Origin: UBA935 sp031556725
GTDB taxonomy: Bacteria > Bacillota > Clostridia > Lachnospirales > Lachnospiraceae
Length of the DNA stretch: 64,000 bases
Assembly: GCA_031556725.1 (NCBI GenBank)
Contig: JAVBSL010000020.1
Location: 49,609-113,608, forward strand
Reading direction: 5' to 3'
Part shown: positions 14,951-23,558 of the stretch, piece by piece
How positions within the stretch are numbered: the first letter of the stretch is position 1
How the letters are laid out: each line of letters opens with the position of its first letter
Made by a program: the position numbers and the translations under genes
Notes under the pieces: generated by a model
Seen by the model: only the letters and a program-made list of their open reading frames with translations
The model's database searches: none
What the model was told of the DNA's origin: nothing

Positions 14951-15946
14951 ATGCAATTTGACAAGGTTTATTATGAACCCGATTCCCTGAATTACGAATT
15001 AGGTAAAAAGTTAAAAGAAAAATATTCAACCCTTCCCTGGGTTCCCATTGACAATCACAATAATATTGAGGAACTGCGGAAAAATCCCAATACGGAGTTT
15101 GCCGCAATGAAAAAACATCTCATTGTGGGTACAAGAAAAACCCATGTGTACCGAAAAAATGAAAAAGTTTCCGATTTTCTGGTACCTTACACTTCATCCG
15201 GCTGTACTGCTATGTGTCTTTACTGTTATCTTGTCTGTCATTACAATAAATGCTCCTACTTGCGGTTATTCGTCAACCGTGAACAGATGCTGGATAAACT
15301 GCTGAAAGCAGCCCGGAAGGGTGAAACGGAACATACCTTTGAAATCGGCAGCAACAGTGATCTGGTATTGGAAAATACCATTACCGGCAACCTGGAGTGG
15401 ACAATCGATCATTTTGCAAAGAATGAAAGAGGCTTTATTACCTTTCCGACTAAATTTTCCATGATCGAGCCGCTGCTGGGACTGGAACATCGGGGAAGGT
15501 GTATTCCCCGGGTCAGCGTGAATCCGCCTTTTATTATTCGTGAGATTGAAAAGGGCACCTCTTTGCTGGAAAAACGGATTCAGGCCGTGAATGAATTGTC
15601 CCATGCAGGATACCGGACCGGCATCCTGATCGCACCGGTGGTATTGGTGGAAGGATGGCAGGGATTATATAGGGAATTGTTGGATACCCTGCAAGAGTCT
15701 TTATCGGAACAGGTAAAGAAAACGATGTTTATTGAAATAATCTTTATGACTTACAGTTATATTCATCGGGCAATCAATCAGGAGGCTTTTCCGGAAACGA
15801 TTGATTTGTATGATCCATCTCTGATGACCGGACGGGGAATGGGGAAATATACCTATCATGGTGAGGCCAGAGCAGAAGGAGAACACTTTTTTAGGGAGGA
15901 AATAGGGAAACGGTTCGGTAAGGATAAGATTATATATATTGTATAA
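14951..15946 (+). CDS. splB: Spore photoproduct lyase
   Basis: A 331-aa radical-SAM enzyme that reverts the spore photoproduct thymine dimer to two thymines during germination. The radical-SAM cluster motif CTAMCLYC (C-x3-C-x2-C, about residues 80-87), the following YLVCHYNKCSYLRLFVN stretch, and the C-terminal YTYHGEARAEGEHFFRE region are characteristic of SplB. The length is usual for the family. Ribosome site AAAGGAGAAATAGATT. It is a single gene; a sporulation-specific (SigG) promoter is expected but I do not find a convincing one. Its presence shows the host makes endospores. Confidence 0.93.
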   Translation: MQFDKVYYEPDSLNYELGKKLKEKYSTLPWVPIDNHNNIEELRKNPNTEFAAMKKHLIVGTRKTHVYRKNEKVSDFLVPYTSSGCTAMCLYCYLVCHYNKCSYLRLFVNREQMLDKLLKAARKGETEHTFEIGSNSDLVLENTITGNLEWTIDHFAKNERGFITFPTKFSMIEPLLGLEHRGRCIPRVSVNPPFIIREIEKGTSLLEKRIQAVNELSHAGYRTGILIAPVVLVEGWQGLYRELLDTLQESLSEQVKKTMFIEIIFMTYSYIHRAINQEAFPETIDLYDPSLMTGRGMGKYTYHGEARAEGEHFFREEIGKRFGKDKIIYIV

Positions 15947-15965
15947 GTTGGGTGAACAGTAACAT

Positions 15966-15983
15966 TGCGTATGTTTTGCGTAT
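15966..15983 (+). promoter_or_regulatory. 11-bp-phased repeat TGCGTAT before the response-regulator gene
   Basis: TGCGTAT occurs at 15966-15972 and again at 15977-15983, exactly 11 bp apart, the usual spacing for tandem binding by OmpR/PhoB-family regulators. It lies about 80 bp before the response-regulator start. A related array is found at 18183-18210 before the next operon, which suggests autoregulation. Confidence 0.6.
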
Positions 15984-16059
15984 AAATTACCGCTGTTTTT
16001 GGTGTGAAGATAAAAGTAATATATGATAAAATCAAATCATGTAAGAAGGAGACGATTTG

Positions 16060-16773
16060 ATGGAAGAAAAAAAATGTATCTATATAGCTGATGATGATAA
16101 TGATATCCGGGAAGCCATTCGGACTTTTTTGGCCAATGAAGGTTATCTTGTGACAGCCTTTGAGAACGGCGACAGCCTTCTGGAACAATTTAAAAAGGGA
16201 GACTGCGATTTGGTCATTCTGGATGTGATGATGCCGGGTTCCAGCGGCTTTACCATTTGTTCCGAAATCAGAAAAATCAGCACCGTTCCGATTATCATGC
16301 TGACAGCCAGAGATTCGGATTTGGATTATGCCACCGGTTTAAGTCTTGGCAGTGATGATTACTTTACCAAGCCTTTTTCTGCAATGTCTCTGGTGATGCG
16401 GGTAAAGGCTATTTTCAGGCGGATTGAATTTGAAAAACAAAACAGCAACGTCAATGAAGACAGCAGGGAATTGACATATGGAGATATCATAATCCAGACC
16501 AAAAGTAAAAAGGTCAGTGCCGGCGGTCGGGAAATCATGCTGACACCCAATGAATATGATCTGCTCAAATATTTGATCGAACGGAACGATCAGGCCGTAT
16601 CACGGGATGAGCTGCTTGAAAATATTTGGGGATATCATACGGAAATCGAAACCAGGGCAACGGACGATACCGTCCGGCGTCTGCGGAAAAAGATGGAACA
16701 AAGCGATGTTATTATAGAAGCAGTGTGGGGATTTGGATTTCGGTTAAAGGTGCGGGATGAAAAAAAGAACTGA
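16060..16773 (+). CDS. OmpR-family response regulator
   Basis: A 237-aa two-domain regulator. The receiver has the acidic pair in IADDDND, phosphoacceptor Asp55 in VILDVMMPG, Thr in MLTARD and Lys in DDYFTKPF; the C-terminal winged helix runs from about 135 with LTPNEYDLLKYL and TDDTVRRLRKKM. The ATG at 16060 follows AGAAGGAGACGATTTG. The kinase gene overlaps its end by 17 nt. Phased TGCGTA repeats before this gene and before the VTC operon make it the likely direct regulator of both. Confidence 0.92.
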   Translation: MEEKKCIYIADDDNDIREAIRTFLANEGYLVTAFENGDSLLEQFKKGDCDLVILDVMMPGSSGFTICSEIRKISTVPIIMLTARDSDLDYATGLSLGSDDYFTKPFSAMSLVMRVKAIFRRIEFEKQNSNVNEDSRELTYGDIIIQTKSKKVSAGGREIMLTPNEYDLLKYLIERNDQAVSRDELLENIWGYHTEIETRATDDTVRRLRKKMEQSDVIIEAVWGFGFRLKVRDEKKN

Positions 16774-18121
16774 TAAAATGAAAAGAATAAAGTGGCATAT
16801 AAAACCCAGGATTTTTATTATGCTGCTGTTGCTGATGGCAGTGATTTTCGGCAGTGTTTTTTTAGTATTCAACCTGCTTATCAATACCTATATCAAGGCT
16901 AATGTAGAATCCCAGCTGAATGAATTGACTCAGCATTTCGGAGAGAAAGACGGACCCTTTTTACCGGATCTATCCAAGCAGTCAAAAAATAAGATCGGTG
17001 CCCAGGGGGAAGTATTCATACTGGACAAAGATTATAATCTGATGGGCTTTCATGACGGCAGGGATGCCGCAGAGCTTAAAAGACTTACCGAGCAGCTGAA
17101 AGAAGGGAAGATACCTCTTGACGGAAAGAATTACTTCCCGGTTAAGACCCGGTTCGAAGAATACTATGTGGCGATAACCGAGGGTAAGAGAGAACCTGAC
17201 ACTTATCTGGTTTTTTACGTGGATGTGACGGCTATCAATAGCTTAGTAGATACCGTTAACCTGATGTTGGCAGTGATTGTGGCAGCGGCTATGTTAATTT
17301 GCTTTGTGATGGCTAACGTAATTGCCAATTCGGTTACCGCACCGATCAAAAAGCTTTCAGCCTTTGCAGCCGAAATCGGAAAAGGCAATTTTCAAAAAAA
17401 AGAGTTTTCTTTTACCGATGCAGAACTGGAGGAACTGGCAGAAGCCATGAACCAATCCGCTGAAAAGCTGGATAAATACGATAACGAACAGCGGACCTTT
17501 TTCCAGAATGCGTCTCATGAGCTGCGGTCACCGCTGATGTCCATCCGGTGCTATGCGGAAGGAATTGAGTGCGGTGTTATGGATGCAGGCAAGGCCAGCC
17601 AAACCATTTTGTTTCAGACCGACCGGTTAAGTGAACTGGTGGAAGATTTGCTGTATATTTCCCGGGTGGATAACATAACCGGCCAGCTGGATAAACAGGA
17701 AAATGACTTGCGGGAAACTCTTTCCCTGTGTGCCGGAAGCTTGAAGTCGGTGGCCGATAAAAACGGATTGCAGATAGAATTTGATTTTGATGATGAGCCG
17801 GTACTGTTTACGTATAATGAGAAACATCTATACCGGGCAGTTATGAACCTGTTTTCCAATGCCCTGCGTTATGCCCGAAGTACGATTACCTTATCTTGCC
17901 ACCAAATGGAGGGAAGGATCGAGATGGCGGTAGGAGATGATGGTGAAGGAATCAGTGCTGAGGATATGCCCCATATATTCGAACGGTTTTATAAAGGTAA
18001 AAACGGTAAACATGGAATTGGTCTCTCCATTGTACAATCGGTAATTGAACTTCACGGCGGAGAAATAACCGTCTCTTGTGATAAGGGAACCAGATTTATC
18101 ATTCACTTTGCAAAACATTAA
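16757..18121 (+). CDS. Sensor histidine kinase, HAMP-type
   Basis: A 454-aa membrane kinase paired with the preceding regulator. Membrane helices are near residues 18-40 and 170-192, enclosing an extracytoplasmic sensor of about 130 residues (GEVFILDKDYNLMGFHDG, a Cache/dCache-like look). A HAMP linker follows, then HisKA with His254 in NASHELRSPLMSIR and the ATPase domain with N-box LFSNALRYAR, GDDGEGIS and HGIGLSIVQSV. The signal is unknown. The product of the downstream polyphosphate-type operon suggests a phosphate- or envelope-linked signal, but that is inference. Confidence 0.92.
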   Translation: MKKRTDKMKRIKWHIKPRIFIMLLLLMAVIFGSVFLVFNLLINTYIKANVESQLNELTQHFGEKDGPFLPDLSKQSKNKIGAQGEVFILDKDYNLMGFHDGRDAAELKRLTEQLKEGKIPLDGKNYFPVKTRFEEYYVAITEGKREPDTYLVFYVDVTAINSLVDTVNLMLAVIVAAAMLICFVMANVIANSVTAPIKKLSAFAAEIGKGNFQKKEFSFTDAELEELAEAMNQSAEKLDKYDNEQRTFFQNASHELRSPLMSIRCYAEGIECGVMDAGKASQTILFQTDRLSELVEDLLYISRVDNITGQLDKQENDLRETLSLCAGSLKSVADKNGLQIEFDFDDEPVLFTYNEKHLYRAVMNLFSNALRYARSTITLSCHQMEGRIEMAVGDDGEGISAEDMPHIFERFYKGKNGKHGIGLSIVQSVIELHGGEITVSCDKGTRFIIHFAKH

Positions 18122-18126
18122 CAATG

Positions 18127-18166
18127 AAAGAAATCGTTATAAAATTTCAAACGGTTTCTTTTTTTT
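18127..18166 (+). terminator. Intrinsic terminator after the two-component genes
   Basis: AAAGAAATCGTT (18127-18138) pairs with AACGGTTTCTTT (18150-18161) with one G-T pair, followed by a T-run. It separates the kinase from the VTC operon, so the latter needs its own promoter. Confidence 0.7.
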
Positions 18167-18182
18167 ATGTTTTTTAATAGAC

Positions 18183-18210
18183 TGCGTAAATTTTACGTAT
18201 AATTTACATT
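18183..18210 (+). promoter_or_regulatory. Promoter region of the VTC operon with three 11-bp-phased repeats
   Basis: TGCGTA (18183-18188), TACGTA (18194-18199) and TACATT (18205-18210) begin exactly 11 bp apart. The first two also form the palindrome CGTAAA-T-TTTACG. A TATAAT at 18198-18203 could be the -10 box, with no good -35, as expected for an activated or repressed promoter. The repeats match those at 15966-15983, pointing to control by the neighbouring response regulator. Confidence 0.6.
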
Positions 18211-18277
18211 CCTTTTTCGGAGAAGTGCCCAAAAGGAAGTGTTATGCTGTATTCAGAACACAGATAGGAGGTACATT

Positions 18278-19012
18278 GTGGCGATAGAAGTTTTTAACCG
18301 TTATGAAAATAAATATATGCTGGATGAGGAAATGTTTGAAAAGATACAAAAGGGGATTGCGGATTATATGGAACCTGATCCATACAATAAGCTTCACGGT
18401 AGTTATACTATTTCCAACATTTATTATGATACAGAAGATAGTCGGCTGATTCGTAATTCTCTGAGCAAGCCTAAGTACAAAGAAAAACTGCGGCTCCGGG
18501 CATACGGCGTGCCGGAGATGGAATCCCGAGTATATATAGAAATTAAGAAGAAATTCAGGGGCCTGGTAAATAAGCGCCGCAGTGCTCTGCAGTTGGATGA
18601 GGCATATCGTTTCATTGAAACCGGAATCCTTCCCGAAGCCCATGACGGACAAAACCGTCAGGTTCTTCGGGAGATTGCATACATTTTACAAACTAACGAA
18701 CTTTTACCGGCCTTATATCTGGCCTACGACCGCTGTGCCTACTTCGGGCAGGGAAATGAAGATTTGCGAATATCGTTTGACAAAAATATTCGAACAAGGC
18801 GGCATGACCTGCGATTGGAACAGGGGGATTTTGGCGAACCGCTACTGGCAGACGGACAGTGGCTGATGGAAGTCAAATCAGCGGAAAGTATTCCCGTCTG
18901 GCTGTGCCGGTTACTGTCGGAGCATCAGATTTACCCTATTAGTTTTTCAAAGTATGGAACCGAATATAAACAATTGGTAAAAAACGAACACGAGGAGGAA
19001 AGACATGTTTGA
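18278..19012 (+). CDS. VTC-domain protein (polyphosphate polymerase-like)
   Basis: A 244-aa soluble protein with the tunnel-shaped VTC/CYTH-like fold known from the yeast VTC4 polyphosphate polymerase. Basic and acidic tunnel positions are visible: RYENKYML near the start, SNIYYDTED, YKEKLRLRAYG, YIEIKKKF, LAYDRCAY, ISFDKNIRTR and LMEVKS. The GTG start at 18278 follows AGGAGGTACATT. Its end overlaps the DUF4956 gene by 8 nt. In bacteria such proteins often occur with DUF4956 and beta-helix or CotH-like genes; their activity is not established, so polyphosphate synthesis is inference. Confidence 0.82.
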   Translation: MAIEVFNRYENKYMLDEEMFEKIQKGIADYMEPDPYNKLHGSYTISNIYYDTEDSRLIRNSLSKPKYKEKLRLRAYGVPEMESRVYIEIKKKFRGLVNKRRSALQLDEAYRFIETGILPEAHDGQNRQVLREIAYILQTNELLPALYLAYDRCAYFGQGNEDLRISFDKNIRTRRHDLRLEQGDFGEPLLADGQWLMEVKSAESIPVWLCRLLSEHQIYPISFSKYGTEYKQLVKNEHEEERHV

Positions 19013-19691
19013 TTCAATATTTGAAATTACCGCATCGGAAGGAACCCTGACTCTGGGTGGGTTGCTGTTAGCATTAGGAGTGGCACTGGTATTGGGCTTT
19101 ATGATCAGCTTCACTTACCGGAAGGCAAGTACTGGGAAAAATCCTTCTCAAAGCTTTTCCCTGACGTTGATTTTGCTTCCGGTGGTAGTCACTGTGATTA
19201 TTCTTTTGGTAGGCAACAGCGTAGCCAGAGCATTTTCTTTGGCGGGAGCTTTTTCCATCATTCGCTTCCGAAGCGCGCCGGGGGATTCTAAAGATATTAC
19301 TTATGTGCTTTTTTCCATGGCAGTGGGATTGGCAGCCGGAATGGGATATCTGCTGTACGGAGCAATTATTACGGTCTTGTTGTGTCTGGTAATGATCGGC
19401 CTGGAGGCAGTTAAGTTCGGACAGTCAAAAGGAACGGACAAACTGCTGAAAATCACCATACCGGAGGACTTGGATTATCAGGATGCCTTTGAAGAGGTTT
19501 TGCAGAAATACACCCTGTCCGCAAAACTGCAGAAAGTAAAGACTACGGAATTGGGCAGTCTTTATGAACTGTTATACTCAGTAGTCACCAAAGATGAAAT
19601 AAAAGAAAAAGATTTTATAGATGAATTGCGCTGCCGGAACGGTAATTTAAGTATTACCCTGGTTCTGGATGCGTACAGGAATGAATTTTAA
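19005..19691 (+). CDS. DUF4956 membrane protein
   Basis: A 228-aa protein with four to five N-terminal membrane helices (about residues 14-36, 50-72, 100-135) and a soluble C-terminal domain of about 85 residues (LLKITIPEDLDYQDAFEEVL...). The family signature is the conserved loop IIRFRSAPGDSKDITYVLFSMAVGL between helices. It overlaps the VTC gene by 8 nt and is followed after 21 nt by the beta-helix lipoprotein gene, so the three are an operon. A role in moving or anchoring a polymer made by the VTC protein is conceivable but unproven. Confidence 0.85.
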   Translation: MFDSIFEITASEGTLTLGGLLLALGVALVLGFMISFTYRKASTGKNPSQSFSLTLILLPVVVTVIILLVGNSVARAFSLAGAFSIIRFRSAPGDSKDITYVLFSMAVGLAAGMGYLLYGAIITVLLCLVMIGLEAVKFGQSKGTDKLLKITIPEDLDYQDAFEEVLQKYTLSAKLQKVKTTELGSLYELLYSVVTKDEIKEKDFIDELRCRNGNLSITLVLDAYRNEF

Positions 19692-19712
19692 CCGTTTTCA
19701 GAAAGGAATGGT

Positions 19713-21524
19713 ATGATAATGATAAGAAAAAAATTAACAGGGATAATCTTAATTCTATGCTTGACCGTCAGCATGATTAGTGGCTGCAGCAGGACGTCGG
19801 AAAGCAGTGAGACTACAGCTCTATTGAATGAAAATACTACGGCGGCCACATCGGTTACGGTGCGAACAGTGGATGCGGATACTGCGGATTTACAGGATGA
19901 TTGGGATGGAAGTAAGGCAACTACGGTAAGCCTGCAAGGAAACTCCATCTTTGTAGATGGTGCCGGAGCCAGTGCAACGGGGACAGTATTGACCATTAAT
20001 GCAGCAGGGACCTATGTGCTGAGCGGTACTTTGCAGGATGGCCAGATTGTTATAAGTGCCGCCAAGGATGATGAGATACAGCTGGTACTGAATGATGTGG
20101 ATATTACCAATTTGTCGGGAGCACCGGTGTATGCCTCACAATGTGATAAGTTGATCGTAACCCTGGCAGCGGGATCAACTAACAGCCTGACTGATGGCGG
20201 AGAGAACTTTACTTATGAATTGGAAGCAGATAAGGAACCTAATGCGGCGTTATTCTGTAAGGATGATCTGACCATTAATGGTACGGGCAGCTTGCAGGTG
20301 ACAGCCGGCTATCAAAATGGCATCGGATCCAAGGATGACCTGCTGATTGTCAGCGGTAATATTAAAATCCAGGCAGCCGACCATGGAATCAGAGGAAATG
20401 ATTCGGTAACCATTCTGGACGGTAACATTGACATTACTTCCGATGATGACGGCATTCAGACTAACAACACCGAAAATGCGGAAAAAGGCTGGATTGTGAT
20501 TGAAGATGGTACCTTTACCATTACCTCCGGACATGATGCGATTCAGGCTGATACTTCCCTTTGTATCAACGGCGGAAGCTTCAGTATCACAGCCGGTGGC
20601 GGCAGTACCAAAACAGCACCGACCGATGCGGAATCGGACAGCTACAAAGGATTAAAAGCAGGTGGTAACATCGAAATTACAGCGGGGAATTTTAGAATCG
20701 ATAGCCTGGATGACAGTATTCATTCCAATGGAAACATTACCATCAACGGTGGAACGATGGAACTGGCTTCCGGTGATGACGGTATTCATACAGATGAGAA
20801 CCTGACCGTAAACAGTGGCAATATTAATGTAACTAAAAGTTATGAAGGTCTGGAAGGATCAAACGTAATTATCACAGATGGCGAAATTGCAGTGGTTGCT
20901 TCCGATGATGGTATCAATGCCGCCGGCGGCAGCGGAGATTATTCCATCCAGATCAGCGGTGGAAATGTGAAAGTCAATGCCGGCGGAGATGGATTGGATT
21001 CCAATGGTTCCATAACCATCAGCGGCGGGAGAGTAATTTCAATTATCAATTCCTCTCCGGATAATGAAGGTCTTGATTGCGATGGTGAACTTAGTATTAC
21101 CGGCGGAACGGTTATTTACGGCGGAACCGGAACCGGAGCAGCCCCCGGGGCGGATGCAGCCCAAAGCTATGTATATGTGACCGGTGCTTCGGCCGGAAAA
21201 GAAGTAAGCGTTAAGAAGGATGGACAGACAATTCTTTCCTTTACTCCGGAGCTGGACTGCCAGTATCTGATCCTGACATCGCCGGATATCGTGAAAGGTG
21301 AAAGTTATGAAATATATAATGGCGATACGCTTTTAAGTACAGCAACAGCCGGCGAAGGCGGCAGCACCGGACGAGGATTCGGCGGCTTTGGCGGTGGAGG
21401 TCGCGGCCGTGATGCAGGTGGTTTCGGAGGCGGTCAAGATGGTGGCAAAATGAGTGAAGGAGGAGAACGTATAAAACCGGACATGGAAATGCCGCCGGAT
21501 GGTCAGGGAAGAGGTCGATTATAA
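19713..21524 (+). CDS. Secreted beta-helix lipoprotein, Cthe_2159-like carbohydrate-binding domain
   Basis: A 603-aa exported protein. An N-terminal hydrophobic stretch ending MISGC is a lipobox, so it is probably lipid-anchored outside. From about residue 75 to 480 it is a parallel beta-helix: repeating units such as GNIDITSDDDGIQTNN, GGTMELASGDDGIHTDENL and GNVKVNAGGDGLDSNGSI, with Asp-Asp/Asp-Gly turns suited to bind calcium. This is the pattern of the carbohydrate-binding domain first seen in Clostridium thermocellum Cthe_2159. The tail (about 545-603) is low-complexity Gly/Arg (GFGGFGGGGRGRD). It likely binds a surface polymer linked to the VTC/DUF4956 pair. Confidence 0.82.
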   Translation: MIMIRKKLTGIILILCLTVSMISGCSRTSESSETTALLNENTTAATSVTVRTVDADTADLQDDWDGSKATTVSLQGNSIFVDGAGASATGTVLTINAAGTYVLSGTLQDGQIVISAAKDDEIQLVLNDVDITNLSGAPVYASQCDKLIVTLAAGSTNSLTDGGENFTYELEADKEPNAALFCKDDLTINGTGSLQVTAGYQNGIGSKDDLLIVSGNIKIQAADHGIRGNDSVTILDGNIDITSDDDGIQTNNTENAEKGWIVIEDGTFTITSGHDAIQADTSLCINGGSFSITAGGGSTKTAPTDAESDSYKGLKAGGNIEITAGNFRIDSLDDSIHSNGNITINGGTMELASGDDGIHTDENLTVNSGNINVTKSYEGLEGSNVIITDGEIAVVASDDGINAAGGSGDYSIQISGGNVKVNAGGDGLDSNGSITISGGRVISIINSSPDNEGLDCDGELSITGGTVIYGGTGTGAAPGADAAQSYVYVTGASAGKEVSVKKDGQTILSFTPELDCQYLILTSPDIVKGESYEIYNGDTLLSTATAGEGGSTGRGFGGFGGGGRGRDAGGFGGGQDGGKMSEGGERIKPDMEMPPDGQGRGRL

Positions 21525-21542
21525 AAAAATCGACTTCTTTCA
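21507..21542 (+). terminator. Intrinsic terminator of the VTC operon
   Basis: GAGGTCGATT (21511-21520) pairs with AATCGACTTC (21529-21538) with one G-T pair and an 8-nt loop, followed by a T-rich stretch. It overlaps the last codons of the beta-helix gene. Confidence 0.65.
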
Positions 21543-21618
21543 ATTGCTCTCTTTTTTGTGTTGAAAGAATGTGATACACTTAAATCATAAATTTTCAAAG
21601 AGAAGGATAAAGAATAAA

Positions 21619-22350
21619 ATGGAAACAGAAGCTGTGATGCTATTAAGTAAAAATTATGTTTGCCCGGTATGTGAAAAGAAGTTTGTTTCAAAAGCTGTAA
21701 AAACGGGTAAAGCAAGGTTGGTTAGGACAGAAATGGATTTAAGACCTGTCTATCAGAACATCGATCCGTCTAAGTATGAGGTGATTTTTTGCCCTGCCTG
21801 TGGTTATGCGGCACTTGAAAAATATTTTGACCAGTTATCTAATGCTCAAGTTGCATTGATTCAAGAGAAAATCAGCCGTGGTTTTACGGAGCGAAGCAAT
21901 GAGGAAGAGGTCTATACATATGACCAGGCAGGAGAACGTTATAAACTGGCACTTCTCAGTGCAATGGTAAAGCAGGCTGAGCCCAGTGAACTTGGTTTTA
22001 TTTGTTTGAAGATGTCGTGGATGCTGCAGAACAAGGCAGACTGGCTTAAAGCCAACGAACCGGAGAATCAGGAAGCGGCAGAGAAAGCTTTGGCAGAAGC
22101 CAGGGGATTTTCTGTGAAAGCTCTTGAGGCACTTTCAAAGGCCCGGATGGAAGAGGACTATCCTATCTGTGGCATGAATGAGCCGACCCTGGATTATCTG
22201 CTGGCAGCACTGGCATTTAAGGATGAACAGATAGATGTTGCGAAGAGAATGCTCAGTACGGTATCCTCATCAAGGGAAGCTAATGACCGGCTTAAAGATA
22301 AGGCGTATGATCTGAAAACGATGATTGCGGCATGGAGTAAGGAACGTTAA
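21619..22350 (+). CDS. DUF2225-family zinc-ribbon protein
   Basis: A 243-aa cytoplasmic protein with two CxxC knuckles, YVCPVCEK (about residue 15) and IFCPACGYAA (about 57), which should hold one zinc, followed by an all-helical TPR-like part (YKLALLSAMVKQAEPSELGFICLKMSWML, AEKALAEARGFSVKALEAL). This is the layout of DUF2225 proteins, common and uncharacterised in Firmicutes. The ATG at 21619 has only a distant AGAAGGAT; a GTG/ATG a few codons later is possible. A TTGAAA lies near 21561. It is followed after 32 nt by the MORN-protein gene. Confidence 0.78.
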   Translation: METEAVMLLSKNYVCPVCEKKFVSKAVKTGKARLVRTEMDLRPVYQNIDPSKYEVIFCPACGYAALEKYFDQLSNAQVALIQEKISRGFTERSNEEEVYTYDQAGERYKLALLSAMVKQAEPSELGFICLKMSWMLQNKADWLKANEPENQEAAEKALAEARGFSVKALEALSKARMEEDYPICGMNEPTLDYLLAALAFKDEQIDVAKRMLSTVSSSREANDRLKDKAYDLKTMIAAWSKER

Positions 22351-22382
22351 TATAATTAAAAGACGAACAGGAGGGTGGTATT

Positions 22383-23558
22383 ATGAAGAGGGCAAAAAAA
22401 ATCAGTACGGCAATAATAACTTTTATGTTTATTGTATCGGTTTCTTGGAGTGTGCAATCGGTTCAGTTGTTTGCTGAAACCGAAACTATGCTGGGAGAAG
22501 ATGGGAAACTCTGGTACTGGAACGGTGATAATTGGGCTTTGGTGATTGAAAGTGCGGGTGAGGAAAATAAGGTGGTTAGCGGAGGTGGAGAGCTGTCGCA
22601 GGCACAAGAGGTGATTCATCTGGGATGGCAGCCGGATACTTTTGAAGAAAAATTGCAATGCGGTTACAAAGGGGATGGAAAAGTTAATTTTACTTTTACC
22701 GGTACGGGTCATCCGGTAATATTAAATGAGGTACAGGGTAATGAATGGTTGGATGCTGTGCGAGGAGGCATAGAAAATGGGCTTCTTTTGCAAACATTCA
22801 ATATTATTCAGGAAGGGTCGAGTCAATATGAGCAGGTATACGGTTCTTCAGAAAACACAACAATTACTATGTGGTTAGAGGAAGATTTAGGGAATATGCT
22901 GTCAGGTGGATTGCAGTCGGGAGGGATTGAATTAGGAATGATTTCTCTTACACCGGAGGGCGAATGCAGGCTATATCCGGATTTAGATGATGATGATAAA
23001 TCCATTACGTTTGAAACCGATTTTTTTGGTGCATATGGTTTATATCTGCATTCCGATAATGAAGAAACCTATATTAATACGGTAATTATGTTTCTGGAAG
23101 AATATGAGCAGATGTATGGATCAATTCCGGAAGGAGCAGCAGGGAATATATGGAATGGAATTTTCATAATTAGCGATGATGAGGTTGTCACCTATTATCC
23201 AAATGGTAATAAAATGTATGAGGGCAGTTTTTCGGCAGGACAATATGACGGTAGTGGCATATGGTACAGTGACGATGGCAAAGAATTGTATCAAGGGCAA
23301 TTCGCTGGCGGAATCAGAGAAGGAGAAGGCAAACTTTACCAAGAAAATATCCTGGTCTACGATGGTGAGTGGAAGGAAGATGTTTATGAGGGAAAAGGTA
23401 AGCTCTATGATAGCGAGAGTGGTAAGCTGCTCTATATCGGTGACTTTATAGCGGGTCAGTATCACGGCGAAGGAAAAAGCTACGATAGGAATACCGGAAA
23501 AATAAAAGATAGTGGAATTTTTTTGGGAGGTTTTTATGATGGTGGATATATTCAGTAA
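22383..23558 (+). CDS. Secreted MORN-repeat protein
   Basis: A 391-aa exported protein. An N-terminal signal (MKRAKKISTAIITFMFIVSV..., cleavage probably after AETE-like residues near 31) is followed by a unique 230-residue region and, from about 275, five to six MORN-type repeats: YPNGNKMYEGSFSAGQYDG, YSDDGKELYQGQFAGGIREG, LVYDGEWKEDVYEG, LLYIGDFIAGQYHG and so on. MORN repeats usually mediate lipid or protein contacts. The start follows ACAGGAGGGTGGTATT. The next gene begins 23 nt before its stop, so it is coupled to the DUF2461/two-component/ABC unit. Confidence 0.8.
   Translation: MKRAKKISTAIITFMFIVSVSWSVQSVQLFAETETMLGEDGKLWYWNGDNWALVIESAGEENKVVSGGGELSQAQEVIHLGWQPDTFEEKLQCGYKGDGKVNFTFTGTGHPVILNEVQGNEWLDAVRGGIENGLLLQTFNIIQEGSSQYEQVYGSSENTTITMWLEEDLGNMLSGGLQSGGIELGMISLTPEGECRLYPDLDDDDKSITFETDFFGAYGLYLHSDNEETYINTVIMFLEEYEQMYGSIPEGAAGNIWNGIFIISDDEVVTYYPNGNKMYEGSFSAGQYDGSGIWYSDDGKELYQGQFAGGIREGEGKLYQENILVYDGEWKEDVYEGKGKLYDSESGKLLYIGDFIAGQYHGEGKSYDRNTGKIKDSGIFLGGFYDGGYIQ

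Noticed and set aside
20400..21120. DNA-level tandem repeat inside the beta-helix gene
   Set aside because: The repeating pattern is in the protein (beta-helix turns); the DNA copies have diverged and are not a recent repeat array.
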